Assembly: GCF_037975245.1 (NCBI RefSeq)
Contig: NC_092575.1
Location: 9,518,001-9,582,000 of the forward strand
Direction: 5' to 3'
Source: Apostichopus japonicus
Taxonomy: Eukaryota > Echinodermata > Holothuroidea > Aspidochirotida > Stichopodidae
DNA length: 64,000 nucleotides
Shown piece after piece: positions 14,401 to 29,490 of this stretch. Under the pieces are notes generated by a model. It ran no database searches, had not been told where the DNA came from, and saw only the letters and a program-made list of their open reading frames with translations. Positions within the stretch are counted from its first letter, which is position 1. Each line of letters opens with the position of its first letter. Position numbers and translations under genes: made by a program.

Positions 14401-15347
14401 GCTAGGGAACATGGCCACACTCAACCGCCCGCGTCAACGCTTGGTTAAGGGCATAAGAATGACATATTTAGCAAATTAAGGCTAAAAAGATTTGTCAGTT
14501 TCATTTTGTGCCTCTTAAAAGAGCATTAAGGATTTGAGAAATGAGACTTCTTTCCGTGCAGAATTGTTTGAATGGAGCATGTCTTGATCAACTAAATATC
14601 TTGCTAGCCGGTACCGTACAACTTTCATGTCTTCGTACAAAGCTGCATGCAACATTTAGTTGCTCAATTTCAAAATCGATACGCGTTCTTTCTGATTTCA
14701 TCTCAAAGGAACAGATACGGATAACGTTAAGTTTGATCAACTAACATAGTTCCTGAATTTATCTTTTAAATTAGGTTGCAATTTAAGAGGTTAAACTTGA
14801 TGACGTTTAAAAAGTCGCTTAAATATTCGCTATACATGGGAAACAACAGGGAGGCATTTTAAGGAGATTTTCTGTTTATAAACACATTTAGTAAGCTTTT
14901 CCTTTTTTGGCATCTCTTTTATTTCATGTCTTTCTTTTCAAACATTTTTTTAAACTTAAAAACATATATGTGAGGTACTTACAAAGAAAAGGTCTTACAA
15001 CTTACTTACTCATAGTAGTGAAAAAAAGCTCCATGTACAGAGAAAACAATTTCAGGAGTGAAGAAGAAAACAAAGAAATCTATGCACAGTACCGCAAATT
15101 AAAAGTCATTGGAGAAAGCTTGTACTGCTCAACATCTCCAATTTTAAATCATCTTTAGTACATTTCTCTCAAAGAGTTAGTGCAAATTGCATCCCAAAAC
15201 TTGTTTACTATTACATAATTACTATGACACTATTACATCAATTTCAGAGCAACACCTTTGGTAATCTACTGAAGTTATATAATTGACGTATTGAGCATGG
15301 CAGTTAAGAAGATCAACGTATTCCAAAGTTATCATGAAAACAGCGTG
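11430..15347. other. no gene recognised
   Basis: AT-rich sequence. It contains a short duplicated segment around 12600-12680 (cacacaccaa...gtgcac...taaaacagt, two copies) and a run of C at 12328-12338. An 86-codon plus-strand frame at 14219-14479 has no recognisable similarity. No splice-bounded exon was identified. Confidence 0.45.
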
Positions 15348-15535
15348 AACCATGTATATATTACTCCATACTTTTAACCATGTGTATATTACTCCATACT
15401 TCTAACCATGTGTATATTACTCCATACTTCTAACCATGTATATTACTCCATACTTCTAACCATGTATATTACTCCATACTTCTAACCATGTATATATTAC
15501 TCCATACTTCTAACAATGCATATACAATTATACTT
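15348..15535. repeat. 26-28-bp minisatellite, about 7 copies
   Basis: Repeated unit aaccatgtatattactccat followed by acttct. Copies differ mainly by an extra ta or tg in the gtatata part. The last copy is degenerate. Confidence 0.9.
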
Positions 15536-15654
15536 CTTGCTGTTTTCATTTACTTATTTTTCATCTTATACACTCGTTGTTTTTTGTTTGAAAAAAAGAT
15601 TTTGGTGGTAAGCATAATAACTACCGTATATGGTACTTAGTAGTAGTAAACTAC

Positions 15655-15728
15655 CATACTCTAACTTACCCATGTAATAGGTATACTCTAACTTACCCAT
15701 GTAATAGGTATACTCTAACTTACCCATC
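15655..15728. repeat. 27-bp tandem repeat, about 2.7 copies
   Basis: Unit tactctaacttacccatgta plus ataggta. The 60-codon minus-strand frame over it is a by-product of the repeat. Confidence 0.85.
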
Positions 15729-16552
15729 TTCAACCAATAACTCAACAATTTTATATTAAAACAAACTTAACATTTAAAAACCCGTGACATTGCAAACTGA
15801 TATCATTTATCATTTTGTCTCTTTGATAGTCGACCCAAACCTAAGAAATAGTATTGTTCCGTTTAGTAAATCTTGTCTGTGTGGTACAGTATACATATAC
15901 AGCTTAATCTCTTAGCATATTTAATACAGTTCTTTTGTTAACACAATTTCCAAACCGAACAAATGTTACTCTAAATAGGCCTAAGATTTTAATTGATGAA
16001 ACTAAGGAAACCTCCATTTGAGTATTTCATTAAAAGAAGGTTAATGTGGAATTCATTTGTCATTTTCCATTCTTAATATTTTAGTATTTAGTAAATAACA
16101 CAAAGAAGAAAATCGACCTTCAAGTCATTCTACACCTATTTGAAATGGCCATTGACCAATATAATGAACTGCATTGCGTAATATACAACAAAAACACAAA
16201 GAGATCCAAACATTACTCAAAGTAAATTGCAAATGTGGGTTGAATGTTTCTCCTGCAGTCTCAGGATAATTGAAATCGCTTGAGAAAGGTTTGTTTACCT
16301 CATACATATAATGTATTCTTACTGTGTATCAGCTGGATATATCAGGCAAACTCAATCGTGACACTTGGATTCTTATAAAGCAATGTGCGACTGCTTTTAA
16401 TGTTAGTTTGAAGAAAATGCGTTTCTCTTATTAGTCAATCACCATAATATTCACCATCTAATTAATTACTATATATGAAGGTGTGGAGCGTCGCCGAAAT
16501 ATGGTTATTATCACACTGAAAGAGTTCACTTACGCAAGTCTTTCTCCTTTAA

Positions 16553-16618
16553 GTGGTGGGTCCACTTCACATGGGTAGAAAGGGATGGGTCCACTTCATA
16601 TGGGTAGAGACTTACCCC
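16553..16618. repeat. short tandem duplication
   Basis: Two copies of a segment containing gggtccacttcayatgggta, followed by gaaagggat or gagact. Simple local duplication. Confidence 0.7.
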
Positions 16619-16663
16619 CTTCTCTCCTCTACCCAAAGAAATAGGCCATAGAAAGAAAATCGG

Positions 16664-17299
16664 TTGAGGTCACAAATGCAAGACAATAGTTTTGGTGTTA
16701 CTTTGGGAATGAATCTCTCACGTGACTGCCTGCGTCACCTGTTTCGTGTTTTCTGTCACACAGATCGTTACTTCCACAGACCCTCCAAATTGATTTTATG
16801 TCTTTGTTTAACGACACGCTGTTGTAATGACTTAAATACCCAGGCAGCGATTTCACCAAAATTAGGTCATTATGATTTTATCCTGTTATTTTATTGGTCC
16901 TAGTTCTAAATATGTCAGTAGTTATTACTGAGCCTCAGCCGCAAGACCTTTTCAATGTTTTTGAGATCCCAACAGGTGGCACCTATCTTCCGTTTCGTTC
17001 TAATCGCCATACCAGCTCAATCGTCGCACCAACTGACAGTCGGCAACTTGGGACTCCTGAACGGTTGCAAAGGCGGTGTAGAGACTGACACTCTACGCCG
17101 CTTGCGTCCGTACAAGGATCGCCGCTCATGCGTCGAAAGACGACATAAAATGCTCAAACAAGAAAATTCTCATAACGATCAGCTGGGAATATTTGGTTCC
17201 TCTCCAATAATTACAAAACAGAATAAAAACTATGTTAGGGAAACGTTTTATCAGGCATTACAGTGTATTTGTACACGTGACATCAAGGGACTCAAATAG
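16664..17299. other. CpG-richer patch with overlapping small frames
   Basis: Between about 16940 and 17160 the sequence is clearly richer in C, G and CpG than its surroundings. Plus-strand frames of 79, 64 and 114 codons overlap here. None has a domain or motif I recognise and no good splice sites frame them. It may be an old repeat, an exon remnant or a short CpG island. Confidence 0.25.
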
Positions 17300-18509
17300 A
17301 AACATCCTATAGTATTAGAACATAAAGAATGAAAAAGAAAAAGTCCATGCAGTTGCAACCGTGTAATTAAGTTTTAAAGCAGTATTTAAAAAATCAACCT
17401 ACCACACAGAGAAAAACTTTAGTATATTGCAATTATTAAAAAGAGATATGAAGAAAATGATGAAAGATAAATGTGTACCGTCCTTAAATGTACCGTTGCT
17501 TGAAATATCAACTAAAGTGTTTGAAAAGAATTAAATGATTATGTTACAGCCCTTAAGTCAATATTGTAATTAAGCATTTGTCTTAAGCAGTAGCAACCTC
17601 CATATATGCCATGGATCATGGCTGTTATGGCAACATGTATACGGTCTTCTTAAATAACATAGACAGTATTTGACTAATTAAGGAAACGAATGATATTGTA
17701 CAAATTAAATAAATATTAATTACATCCTGCCCAGTAAACATCTCTTCCCTAATAATTACGTGTATTAAATATCTTCTAATAAAATCCAGCAACTTGACAA
17801 CACATTTTTACTAAATAATTGGTATAACGAAATTTCATAATTAATTTTCATATTTCATCCATATTTGAGACTAAAATAAAATGTAAATTCGATATTCACT
17901 TTAAGATTTATTATAAATTCTTATTTCATTATACCTTTCAGTTGCTATAAACGACTAGCGGAAACATCTGTTATAATATCTAGTATGGCTCTTGTGAATT
18001 TGTTAGAACGTATTCAAACATTTTACTTTTCACCGAGTTATTATAAAGGTAAAACATTTTATGCTACATTATGGGTGCAACTTGCAGAAAACTGTTTTTT
18101 CACGTACCGTAATGTTATATGGGTAACGTCTCTGAGAAGGATATCAACATTGAATTAGAAATTAAGGTTATTTATGAATGAGTTATGATTTACTAGTTAT
18201 AAGATTCTTGTTGATTGGCTGATCAAAAGTTCACATTGTATTATATACTAATTTAACTTCCGGGTAGTAGTAATGGTAAGTTAAATGAAATGATGCTACC
18301 TATTAAAATGCTGCTCAAGTTAGTTTTATGTGGACAAGCTGTCATGAATGTTACACTTGCTTGGTAATTTGATCCTGTAAATAAACCTACTTTAATGTAA
18401 TGTTAAATAATGTTTAACATAAATATATGTCAGTAACTATGATATATCTACTGTATAGTTCCATATAATACAAAAAAGGATGGTTTACTTAGATTAACAT
18501 TGTATGAAA

Positions 18510-18510
<1 letters not shown>
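17300..18510. other. AT-rich spacer, nothing recognised
   Basis: No frame above 60 codons, no repeat longer than short AT tracts, and no transposon ends were found. Confidence 0.5.
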
Positions 18511-19398
<888 letters not shown>

Positions 19399-19399
19399 C

Positions 19400-22300
19400 A
19401 TTGATATATAACTTTTTCCAATTGTATATTAAAGAATGATCTGAAGACTTTAATGGAGATTGTGTCCAGGAGCCGAGTAATCCATATACAGCAGATCCAA
19501 TCATGATCATTGACAGGAAGGTACGCTGCTTCGTATACCCGTTGAGCCTATACATAGTACTGCAACGCAATTTGGCAGTCTTATTACACAGTAATACATA
19601 GTTTTAAATACTTCCTAAACTCTGAACATTAATTTAATAAATGTTAAGTTTAATGAACTGCTGTCTAAGATTGAACAAAGACTGTTCCATGATTAGTATT
19701 CTCTTAGAAAGAACAAAGAAGGTTTGGTCAATCGAATCAATCACTGTCCTAAATAAATAACTAAATATTTTTGAGTTGTTGACAGCAGAAGCGCCTGGGT
19801 GAACGCAAAAAGTGGCAGTTGGTGCAGAGGGCGAAATACTGAAAAATGTTAAAGAGGTTAATAAGGATAGACGTCGACCTAGATAGACCATGATTTATTG
19901 AACACATCGCACAAAAAGCGACCCGTTTAACTTTAACCATGTGACCTTATTGCAGTGTCATGTGACCTCTTGACGAAAACTCGCAATCACCATAAACCCG
20001 AAAACCTAATTTCGATAAATGATTTATGTACACCAACACTGAGTTGGAGACGCGAGTGTACTGTTTGGGGGTGAGGTAGATTAATATTGCTTTGTGGAGT
20101 TCTTTGATCTCCCGTGACCTTACGAACTATCGTCGCAAGAGTAATGAGGGCGCTACAAGATTTAATAAATGTTTAAGTTTATATTTTTTCTCTAATGTGA
20201 GAGGATACTCATAAAAGTGTGAAAATATTTTCGTCACTAACGTGGTCTGACAAGAAAACGATTGGAAACTCTGTTGGAAACTGAGTTACCTCCAGCGTTT
20301 TTTTCTTGTTGTTAAGTAAACCAGCTATATAGCTTATTACTGTAGGTCTGTTCTAGCCTACTTTCATGGCGCTTACATTTGGGAACAGATGTACAGGCAT
20401 GGTGGGATGTCCCGAACAGTCTGCCCTTTTATTGTCGTTGCAGCTTCTAATTGACAGCGAACAGAATCCACCCAAACTTTATGAAGTCAAAGAAAATCAA
20501 GTGAATGAATGAAAATGAACTATTGATTTTGTAACAAATATATTTTCCAGGCTATTCACGTAATTCATTTGATATAAGTAATAATGTTGCTCATCAATGG
20601 GAGGGGCATGCTGGAGTTTATGATGCGGCGCACCCTCGGAGTGATTAGAGGGGTGGATCTAAAGTAGGTAAACAGTCTCATGCGCATTGTTTTTATTGGC
20701 AAGTTTCCATTCGCTAAATGCTATCACCAATTGCATTAATCTAGAAGAGAACTGATTTTTTTCGTCGATACATCATATCTACTGACATTGATACCGAATA
20801 TATATAGCAAGTGGTTGAGAACACGACAACGATGCAATCGGAGGAACTTGGCTCAGGCTGAAAGGACACAATAATTGACTGGCAACAATAGTGGCGTGGG
20901 CCACCACTGATAATGCAAATCGCCGGACACTGTCAAATTATGATAAAAAAGGTCTATAGAATATGTAATACATGTGATCACAAACGAAACTTAATTTAAT
21001 TACAACGTAAATATTTGTTTACCCGTTGGAAGAGCCCGGTGCATTAAAACAAGATATCATACAGAATTCTGTGAGTCATATTCTCTGTTTATTATATAAA
21101 TAATAAACTCTAACTTTTTATTCTAGTTTTTATCAATGCCCGCTCAATTTTCTAAGGAGTACGATGGTATACAATTGATCGATCCATAGTTGTCATCTGT
21201 TACATCAGTATTTATAATGATAAACAATACGTTAGGAATACCCGTCCATTATATAGTATATCTATCCAGAAAGAACTGGTCTCCAGTATCCCATGAAGAA
21301 ACCAAGTAAAATTTGGTAGGAAACATAAATTCTTGCTGGACGATGTTTATGAGTTTCAACTATAGGGTATGATGCCAATGCCACATGCTTCAAAACATGC
21401 AAATACATTAGGATTAATTATTTCGTTGATTTCCATGTTTGGTAACGGTTGATGTTGAGGTGATGATATATCGCTATGTGAGTGTGGAATTGCTATCATA
21501 TAAGCCTATGCAGGTTTCGTATATCCGTGTTTACTATTCAAAACAAATATCACCGCTTAGTCAAAACTTTAAAGACTCCCATAGCAGAAGTGCTTATGAA
21601 AATCGCTATAAATTATTCAAAGGAAAGTTGTAATTGAAAATAACTTGTGTGACTCTTGCAACTTAGTTTGGTATTGGGTTGGTATCATGGAACATAACGG
21701 TTAGTTTACGAGTCGGTGAATCTAGTATAGGTGGAATATTATTAAATCATGCAAAAATAACCACCTGGTCTAAAAGCCGAAACTTACTAGATTCCCAACA
21801 GGTGAGGATGCATGGATGGCTCACAAAAGGTGATCAGCAGGACATAATAAATGTTCAATTTATAACGAAGTTCAAGCCTCAGAACACATGTTGTAAAAAC
21901 ATATTTAGAGAAACAAATTTCTACTCCAAAGCTCGTTTCGTTTCTCAGATATAACATATTGATATTTAGATATTTCATCTAGAAGGGTGCATTACGATTA
22001 TATTCTGTGAAGTCACACAACATATCACATTTCACTATTTTATAAGCTATGTTTTAAGACTTTATGAAATCAGGATCATTGTAATAGGCTACCTCTAATA
22101 TTTCGGGAGTTGTAGACTTATGGTTGAATCTGTTTAGCCCAAGAAATGACTCTTTTCGAGCGAAGGTTACAACGCTTTTTTAAATGTTCATCCATGTTTT
22201 TTTAAACAATAACCTGTGTTTGTAAATTGTGACATTCTTTGATATCTCTGACAAACCTTTCGAGTCGAAATTTATCGTTACATCTAGATTAAGTTATTAC

Positions 22301-22470
22301 AAAGACCTATTACGCGTTTCATTGCTATGTTAGAAAAGTGCCATTCGGTGAAAAACAGAAAGTAATTTTCAAATAAGAGAGCTGTTTGCCACAATACTGT
22401 AATAATTTGGAATTTCCTGCCCTCGCTTTTGTGTGATAGTTTATGAAACCAGAAATGTGGAAATTACACG
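19400..22470. other. no gene recognised
   Basis: Low-complexity AT-rich sequence with only 60-91-codon frames in either strand. No repeat family or transposon ends were identified. Confidence 0.45.
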
Positions 22471-22476
22471 TATTAA

Positions 22477-23117
22477 TTGAACTGTTGCCCTCTCGTGCTT
22501 TTCAGAATCCATCTCGTAAGTAGAGGTCTCTCTTCATCCGCAGCGGCCTCCACACTCCAGCAAACGCTAGGATCTGTCACGCAACCCAACAACGCCGCGC
22601 ACCAGTTACCAGTAATTCGATTCGGAAACATTCTTCTAAGCTTAGCACTTCTAAAACTGAAGGCCAAGTTCAATTCTCAGCTGGACGTGGCATCACAGAC
22701 CCATGGTGAAGAAAATAACCTATAGAGAAACAGTCAAAATCCCCTTAAGTCCTTCTTAATCGACGGGGAAAGACGTGAAAAGATGAGAAACTTAGACGGT
22801 TATTACCAATGAGCTCACAGCGGGACTGTGGTGCGAGTAGCTTGTTAACCGTGTCTTGTTATGCAAGCTTTGCTGTAGGCTCGCAAAGCCTAAGCTGCAG
22901 ATAGGTAACAAGTTTGATCGAATTTCGCACACGGCAGACGGTTTGGGCCCTGAGGCGACAGCTGCCCGCTGGGCAGGTAATTGAAGCGTCGCCGATAGCT
23001 AATAGGGGACCGGGTGCAGTAGGCGGGATTGAGGAATCATTCGGCGCACATTTTTATAACAAGCAACGGGACGGGAAGGATGTTATTACATGTTTACATA
23101 TGACCTCCCCACCCTAG
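22477..23117 (+). other. GC-rich patch, possible exon(s)
   Basis: This patch is richer in G+C and CpG than its surroundings. A pyrimidine-rich acceptor-like site ends at about 22505 (tctcgtgcttttcag). It is followed by a plus frame rich in Ser/Ala/Gln, running through LSSSAAASTLQQTL and RFGNILLSLALLK to a stop at 22725. A second patch at 22914-23060 has a donor-like GGGCAG/GTAATT near 22979. The segment RFGNILLSLALLK recalls the RFG-LLL-L motif of nuclear-receptor ligand domains, but the usual following residues are missing. Unresolved: it could equally be non-coding. Confidence 0.25.
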
Positions 23118-23119
23118 GC

Positions 23120-24640
23120 TACCTAAATCACCATACAACAAACAATAGAACCGATTAAACTGTTACAAGGTGAATTTGATTTTGACTTTAAATTATCTTT
23201 GATTGGCAGAGGATAGAGACTGGTAGACAAGTACGTCTGGTCGTGCTAATGATGCACTGACTGGAAACGAAGCTGATTATATCGGCACGGATGGCGGAAG
23301 TATTGAGTGAGTTTAATTGGAAACGACGGACACACAACTTGATCAAGCCACAGAGGGCGTTCTTAATATGGGTCATAAATCCATAACGCAGAAGGAGATT
23401 GCGAAAAAGTTACCAATAGAATTTCAGTTTCAATTTTTTTATTGTTAATGTGGCAAGGCTCCACTCAGCGTTGGGAAAGTATGTGAATGGTTATTTTAGT
23501 CCACGCTGAGGTGACCTTGTAAGAGTACGGGATAGAAAGAGACAACTTATTTCATTGATTTCGTTCAAATTATTTCTACAGAAACGCTTAATCTTAGGGG
23601 GAAAATGTAAGACCAGAACATGTTCTAATTTTTGCATTATTGTTCACATAGATGTTGTTTTAATTTATTGCTGGCAGTGATATGTTCGATGTTGTTAAAT
23701 GGCAGTTAACAAACTTGAAGAGATTTTAAGTAGACTTATTGGAAAATGCATCTACAGTTTCTCTTATTTATATTTGATCATAAAGCACTGCACCTTATTT
23801 CGTTTGCACTGGTAACGTAAATTTCGTAAAAAAACAAACCAAAAATCGTTTTAGTTGGCGAAAATACACCTTTTCCAATCGTCTCATCATCTGTACGTAA
23901 TACATATCTCGATGGCATTAAAAGCCAAGAATACGGCCTTCACCCGCCTCAAACATCAGCCACTTCTACCTCATACAACATTTGTCGACTGGGCGATCAC
24001 GTAAACACAGTTGTAACTAGCCAGTGGCGTGAGAATTGTGTATTTGCGATCTTCGGCGCCTTTCCCTTCAATAACGTAATAAATGGTCGATTCATTAATT
24101 CAAGTAATTTGAAAGTTTCTTATCGGGCTTGGCTTATTCGGTCGCTTCTCAAGGAGACTTCCATAACTTAAAATGACAAATATCTTAAATGAAGCTCTAA
24201 TTTAATTTATTAAAATAACTTGGAGAATAAACTACTGTAGCGAATATCGCTGTAATGAAGTTAGCTCTAACTACACTTGGCTGCATTTACACGTCTGATT
24301 GAGATACTTAAGTAATTTCATAATGAACAGAAAATGTAATAAAATGTAACAAAGGCAAGAGAAAGTTTGGCAAACTACGAAGGTTTCTCTTCAGTGAGTG
24401 TTTTCTGATATGTGAGTATAATGTTACACCAAAAAACGAAAACATTTAGTGGTTACAATGCCCAAATATATCCATAGTGTGGTAAGCCACACATGTTAAC
24501 ATTCATGAACTTGTGCACACCAAACTGAAGAGGGATTATCTGTTGACTAATGCGGCAACAAATAAAGGAAGGTAACAGGAACCAGTTGCAGTGTTGATAG
24601 AGTCTACTTATAATGACATAGTATAAAAACATATAATGTA
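23120..24640. other. no gene recognised
   Basis: Only 60-68-codon frames, with no domains. A short inverted pair (ccactcagcg / cgctgag) occurs around 23461-23510. Nothing else was recognised. Confidence 0.45.
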
Positions 24641-25160
24641 TGAATATTAATGAGGTCAAATTTATGATCTTATCAGCATGTATCTATATATATATATATA
24701 TACTTACATTGTATTATCCAAGTGCATGCACAGAGATATCTGATTAAGAATATTTGTTCACTAATTAATATTCATGATATGCACAAAAAAGGATGAAAAC
24801 CATGGAACATTTGGTTCTTGTCTTGCAATTTGATGAATATTAATGACATAAGGTTGGAGACGTCATGAAAATGTGCTTACCATGTACCATTACCATACCA
24901 GTATGAACCAAATGTTACATTAAGCATTGCCCATTTATTAATATTCATGAGATGGAAAACAATGTACTCATCACGGGGCATCTACCTAGCAAGTATGGTA
25001 TCGATTAATCTTGTGGTTGTTGACATTCTGACATTCTATGAATTTGATGTTAAGCCCAACTAACTCATTAATATTCATGAGATGGGAATCAAAACAAGGA
25101 CACGTCTACACATCATGGGACATCTAACTATACCAAGTAGGCTATGACATTTATTCAACT
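24641..25160. repeat. diverged ~130-bp repeat with TTAATATTCATGA cores
   Basis: The core ATTAATATTCATGA (or its reverse complement) occurs at about 24642, 24766, 24833, 24935 and 25066, in both orientations. The two rightmost copies continue in parallel (gagatgg...aacaa...catctac...agtatgg) for about 110 bp, showing a diverged tandem duplication. A (TA)n tract lies at 24688-24701. Confidence 0.65.
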
Positions 25161-28100
25161 CGTGTTTGTTGAGATATCGTGTTTACAAGCTAGCCATCAC
25201 AAACACACACACACACGCACATCATACACACAATATATATAAAACAGTTGGGATAACGATAGGGTTATTTCCTTTCCTCTCATCTCATCTCATCTCCTTT
25301 TTTCCTTGCCTTATGCTCCTTCCTAGCAGACACGAAAGTAGGTATAGAAAAGGAGAAAGAAACATAGTCTTGACAATTGACAATTGTAAAGTCTTTTTAA
25401 GACTTTATAAGGAGACTTCCTTTCCCATTGTATACAATTGGCGATAAAACAAATACATGAATAACAATTACGGTACGTTTAGAGCGTGTACCAAAAACTA
25501 ATCTAGGATAACAGATTCTTGAAAGGTTACATCATATTAATTGTCATGATCATGGCATGGCAGGTGCGATCAATAACTAGTGCTTCCACATTTCAGAATT
25601 GAATTTCCCCGACTTGCACCGCTACATATCCTGAAATCCGGTGACTATTTACCGAAATGGACTGATTTCAACGGTTGTTAGCCCGAATTACTGTACGGTG
25701 TATACGAACCGCCCCTTGTTAGCCCCCGGTGCAAAAAAATCCCGATATTGTCATTTTCCGGGAAATTTCATTCAAAGTGGAATCACTGCCGCGAACTTAC
25801 TTATGCAATAGATCGTTGTATTTATTTTTAGGGATAAAATATGCCCCATTGAGAAACAAAGAACGAAGAGTATATGTTCCTCGTAGTTTTTATTGATGCA
25901 ATAATAGAACGAAAACGTAATAAAAGTATTCAATCCTCTGCTAAATCTGATAAAATGTTGTGGATATCATGTTTGAATTGTGCTGACCTAAAATTGCTCA
26001 CGAAACTTGAACCCACGCAATAATAGAACGACCTGCAACTTGTTTACAATCGACGCACCACAGAGAAACGTTAAAGAGCAGAATTCGGAATCGGCTCCAA
26101 CAAGGTCATTCTCACATGTCGTGTTCCCCACACAAACTGTGCAAATGTTCAAATTGCAAATCTACAAAGTTACAGATAGTCACATCCAACTAGATATGGA
26201 ATCCTGAATAATAAGTAACTATTTGACTTGATCAAGTCTCCCACGGGTGGAATTATTCCCCAAAATGACGGAAAAAATAAGATGGAAAACATTTTGCCTA
26301 CTCACGTCAAACCCGCATACTGGTCATGCATACTAAAAAGTTGAAGAAAAAAAAAATCATGATCATTGCAAATAATCTGCCGCCTACATTTCATCATAAC
26401 TGAAAACTCTACAAAAGGCCCTGTTTTGGGCCCTCACATGACGGCTAAAGTATTTTTCCTGAGCAACTTTGGTTCACCACTATTCAAACGTTATTTCCAC
26501 AACATTTCAGCAGATTTGGGCAAACGCTCTAGAAAGAGTAATATTTTTTTACGTTTTCAGAAAATTACCTCTCGTGACCTCAAATGACCTTCAAATTTAT
26601 CAAATATGATCGCATGCATGAAAACTTTACTCACACAAACCATTGACGAAGTTTCAGCCAAACAATTTCAGCAGAATCGCACGATCGCCATAGCTCAGCT
26701 GAAAGCTTTCAGCTGAGTTAAAAATGAGCACACAATTGATTCTATCTGTTATATAGGCTATAATTCTCTTTTTGATTCGGTCAGTCGAATTTGGCATGCT
26801 AATGATTCGAAATAGGACGGCAGGGAAACTGAAAGCGATAATACGACAAATCGAGTTATTTCCGAGATGATTTTCTACAAAATATCTACATCTTACTTTT
26901 GTCAAGATGCAAAACTTGGCGACCTGTCATGGGATATTACATGCACTGCGCTGGTGTATATGTTTGCTTTTCTCAGAGAAAGCAAAGAGCTGCAAACCGG
27001 TTGTTTAACAATTCAAGAATCTCTTGATTATCCACAACTTGTTTTTGTTTGAAGATACTTGCAATGGGCATCAACAGCCAGTGGTTCCTCCTTGATTCCT
27101 TCTTACCTATCTCTCTAAGATTAGTTTTACGTTACGGTAACCAAGGGATAAACGATCATAGCTACAATTGGTGACGTCATGGATTGTAACAGATGGTCCC
27201 TACTATCGAGATAGTTCAGTTTTTAACGTTCGATTCGTGATACCCTGGTTAAACTTAGAGGCGGTAGCTAAGGATTTGGATATGAAAGCGCTTGAAATAT
27301 TAACACAGTTTGCAGATGAAATTAAGAAATTTCTGACCTTGTGGACACAACTTATATCTTTCCCCTCCTCTTCCATGCATGAGTTGCTACAGTTAAGTAC
27401 AGAGACGTATAACAGTAGGCAGGTATAATGATCTGTAATTCGTCTTAAATAATACCGATAGAATTGAATTAAAAAAATCATATGGTTTACAGAGGAAATT
27501 GAAAAAAAACCCTCTCTGATAATCAGACCAAAGACTTCCAGAAGAGATCTATTGATCGGCTGATTGTATAACCTCCGACAACGTTGATAAAGAAGTGTTT
27601 TGCACTTTGAATAAACTTGTGTGTAACGCAATGAAACTTAGCTGTTTGACCATACAATGACAGAAAAGAAAAATATATTTGAGAAAAAAAAGTTAAAAAT
27701 ATGTTAGCAATTGATTTTATTAATTACTTGAGAAGTTAGAAAGGTGAAATAAGGAGTAGTAGGCTAACTTGAAGGAGTGTGCAATCAAACAGGTATATGT
27801 GTGTATGTGTACGTGGTTTGATTCCTCAATGGATAACCGTGAGAGGAGGGAAACCTACGGATAATCCAACAGCTTCAAACGAACCAGCTGTTATCTGTTG
27901 TTGGGGCAGCTTTTTGTGTTGATTTTTATATTTGTTTGATTATACCTTTCGATACTAAATACTAAATTTCATATACATGAGAACTGTTATTAAAAAAAAA
28001 AACATTCGATTTCCGTTTTTCCATGTGACAATATGAAAGCAGTGTGTGAGCGATGGAAATTTATAGGACACTATAGAATGGGATGATTATTATTTCTCGC

Positions 28101-28254
28101 TATAATTAGCGTTCAATTTATGTAAATAACTGTAGGAGTTCGTTTAGTTTGGCCAACTACAATCCTGTTTTTAGTAATAGTGAGTTGGATAAACTAATCA
28201 TAAAACCAGAGAGACGATCCTCCTAGTGGATATTTGCCATACAAGAACAAACAT
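25161..28254. other. no gene recognised
   Basis: Contains a (CA)n at 25200-25225 and a (CTCAT)n run near 25280. Plus-strand (86 codons, 27168-27428) and minus-strand (142 codons, 27203-27631) frames overlap but lack domains and convincing splice sites. Around 26560-26660 phrases such as 'gacctcaaatgacc' and 'gaagtttcagcc' resemble a diverged dispersed repeat. Confidence 0.4.
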
Positions 28255-28735
28255 GCTTAGTAAGATTGATCCTCACAACAAGTATGAATTTATTCAAAGC
28301 TTCAATTTGCAGTGATTTTAAAACTTTCATGTCTGTTGACGTCAAATGTCATTAAACCTGTACTCAGTAAAATGGATCCACATACTAAGTATGGACTAAC
28401 ATTTTGGAGTAATATTGTTTGCGAGGTTTTCAGATTTTGACCTCTTTTCACCCTTGCGGTTCACTAAAAACAACAAGGCTGTTGTATTCCCTGAAGTGGA
28501 TCCACATAGTAGGCATGAACAGTAACCACATTTTTCCTAAGGAGCTAGCTGGTTAATTGTCACACTTTAACCTGTATTGACCTTTGATCTCCGAGAAAAG
28601 AATAATTGTAAAGTCAATGCACATACCAAGTATAAACTGAGTCCAAGCTTTTACATAAAAGTTATCTTACATACAAAATATTTCAGAGTTTGACCTATGA
28701 CCTCCACAGGTCCAAATACTAACGTCCATATATGA
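28255..28735. repeat. diverged ~120-bp tandem repeat, 4 copies
   Basis: Four units begin near 28265, 28374, 28497 and 28616 with variants of 'ggatccacatactaagtatg', each followed about 80 bp later by a 'tttgacct...gacctc' phrase. Copies are strongly diverged. The last ends with tgacctatgacct, a direct repeat of TGACCT with a one-base spacer. Confidence 0.65.
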
Positions 28736-28737
28736 AA

Positions 28738-29287
<550 letters not shown>

Positions 29288-29458
29288 ATTTGTTGTATTC
29301 CATGGAACTATACAGAAGATATATTATAGTAACTGACATATATTTATGTTAAAAATTATTTTACATTACATTAAAGTAGGTTATTTTGTGCTTATTATAA
29401 TTATTTGTATTACTATTATTATTAATATTAAAAATTGGTAGTAGCAGTATTTTATTTA

Positions 29459-29490
29459 TCTTTTTTTTTTTTTGGGGGGGGGGGGCGGGC
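29459..29490. repeat. polyT-polyG run
   Basis: About 14 T followed by about 12 G, then cgggc. Homopolymer junction, also a likely assembly weak point. Confidence 0.85.

Noticed and set aside
27168-27631. Overlapping frames of 86 (plus) and 142 (minus) codons
   Set aside because: No pyrimidine-rich acceptor, no domain, and both strands are open over the same bases, so neither could be preferred.
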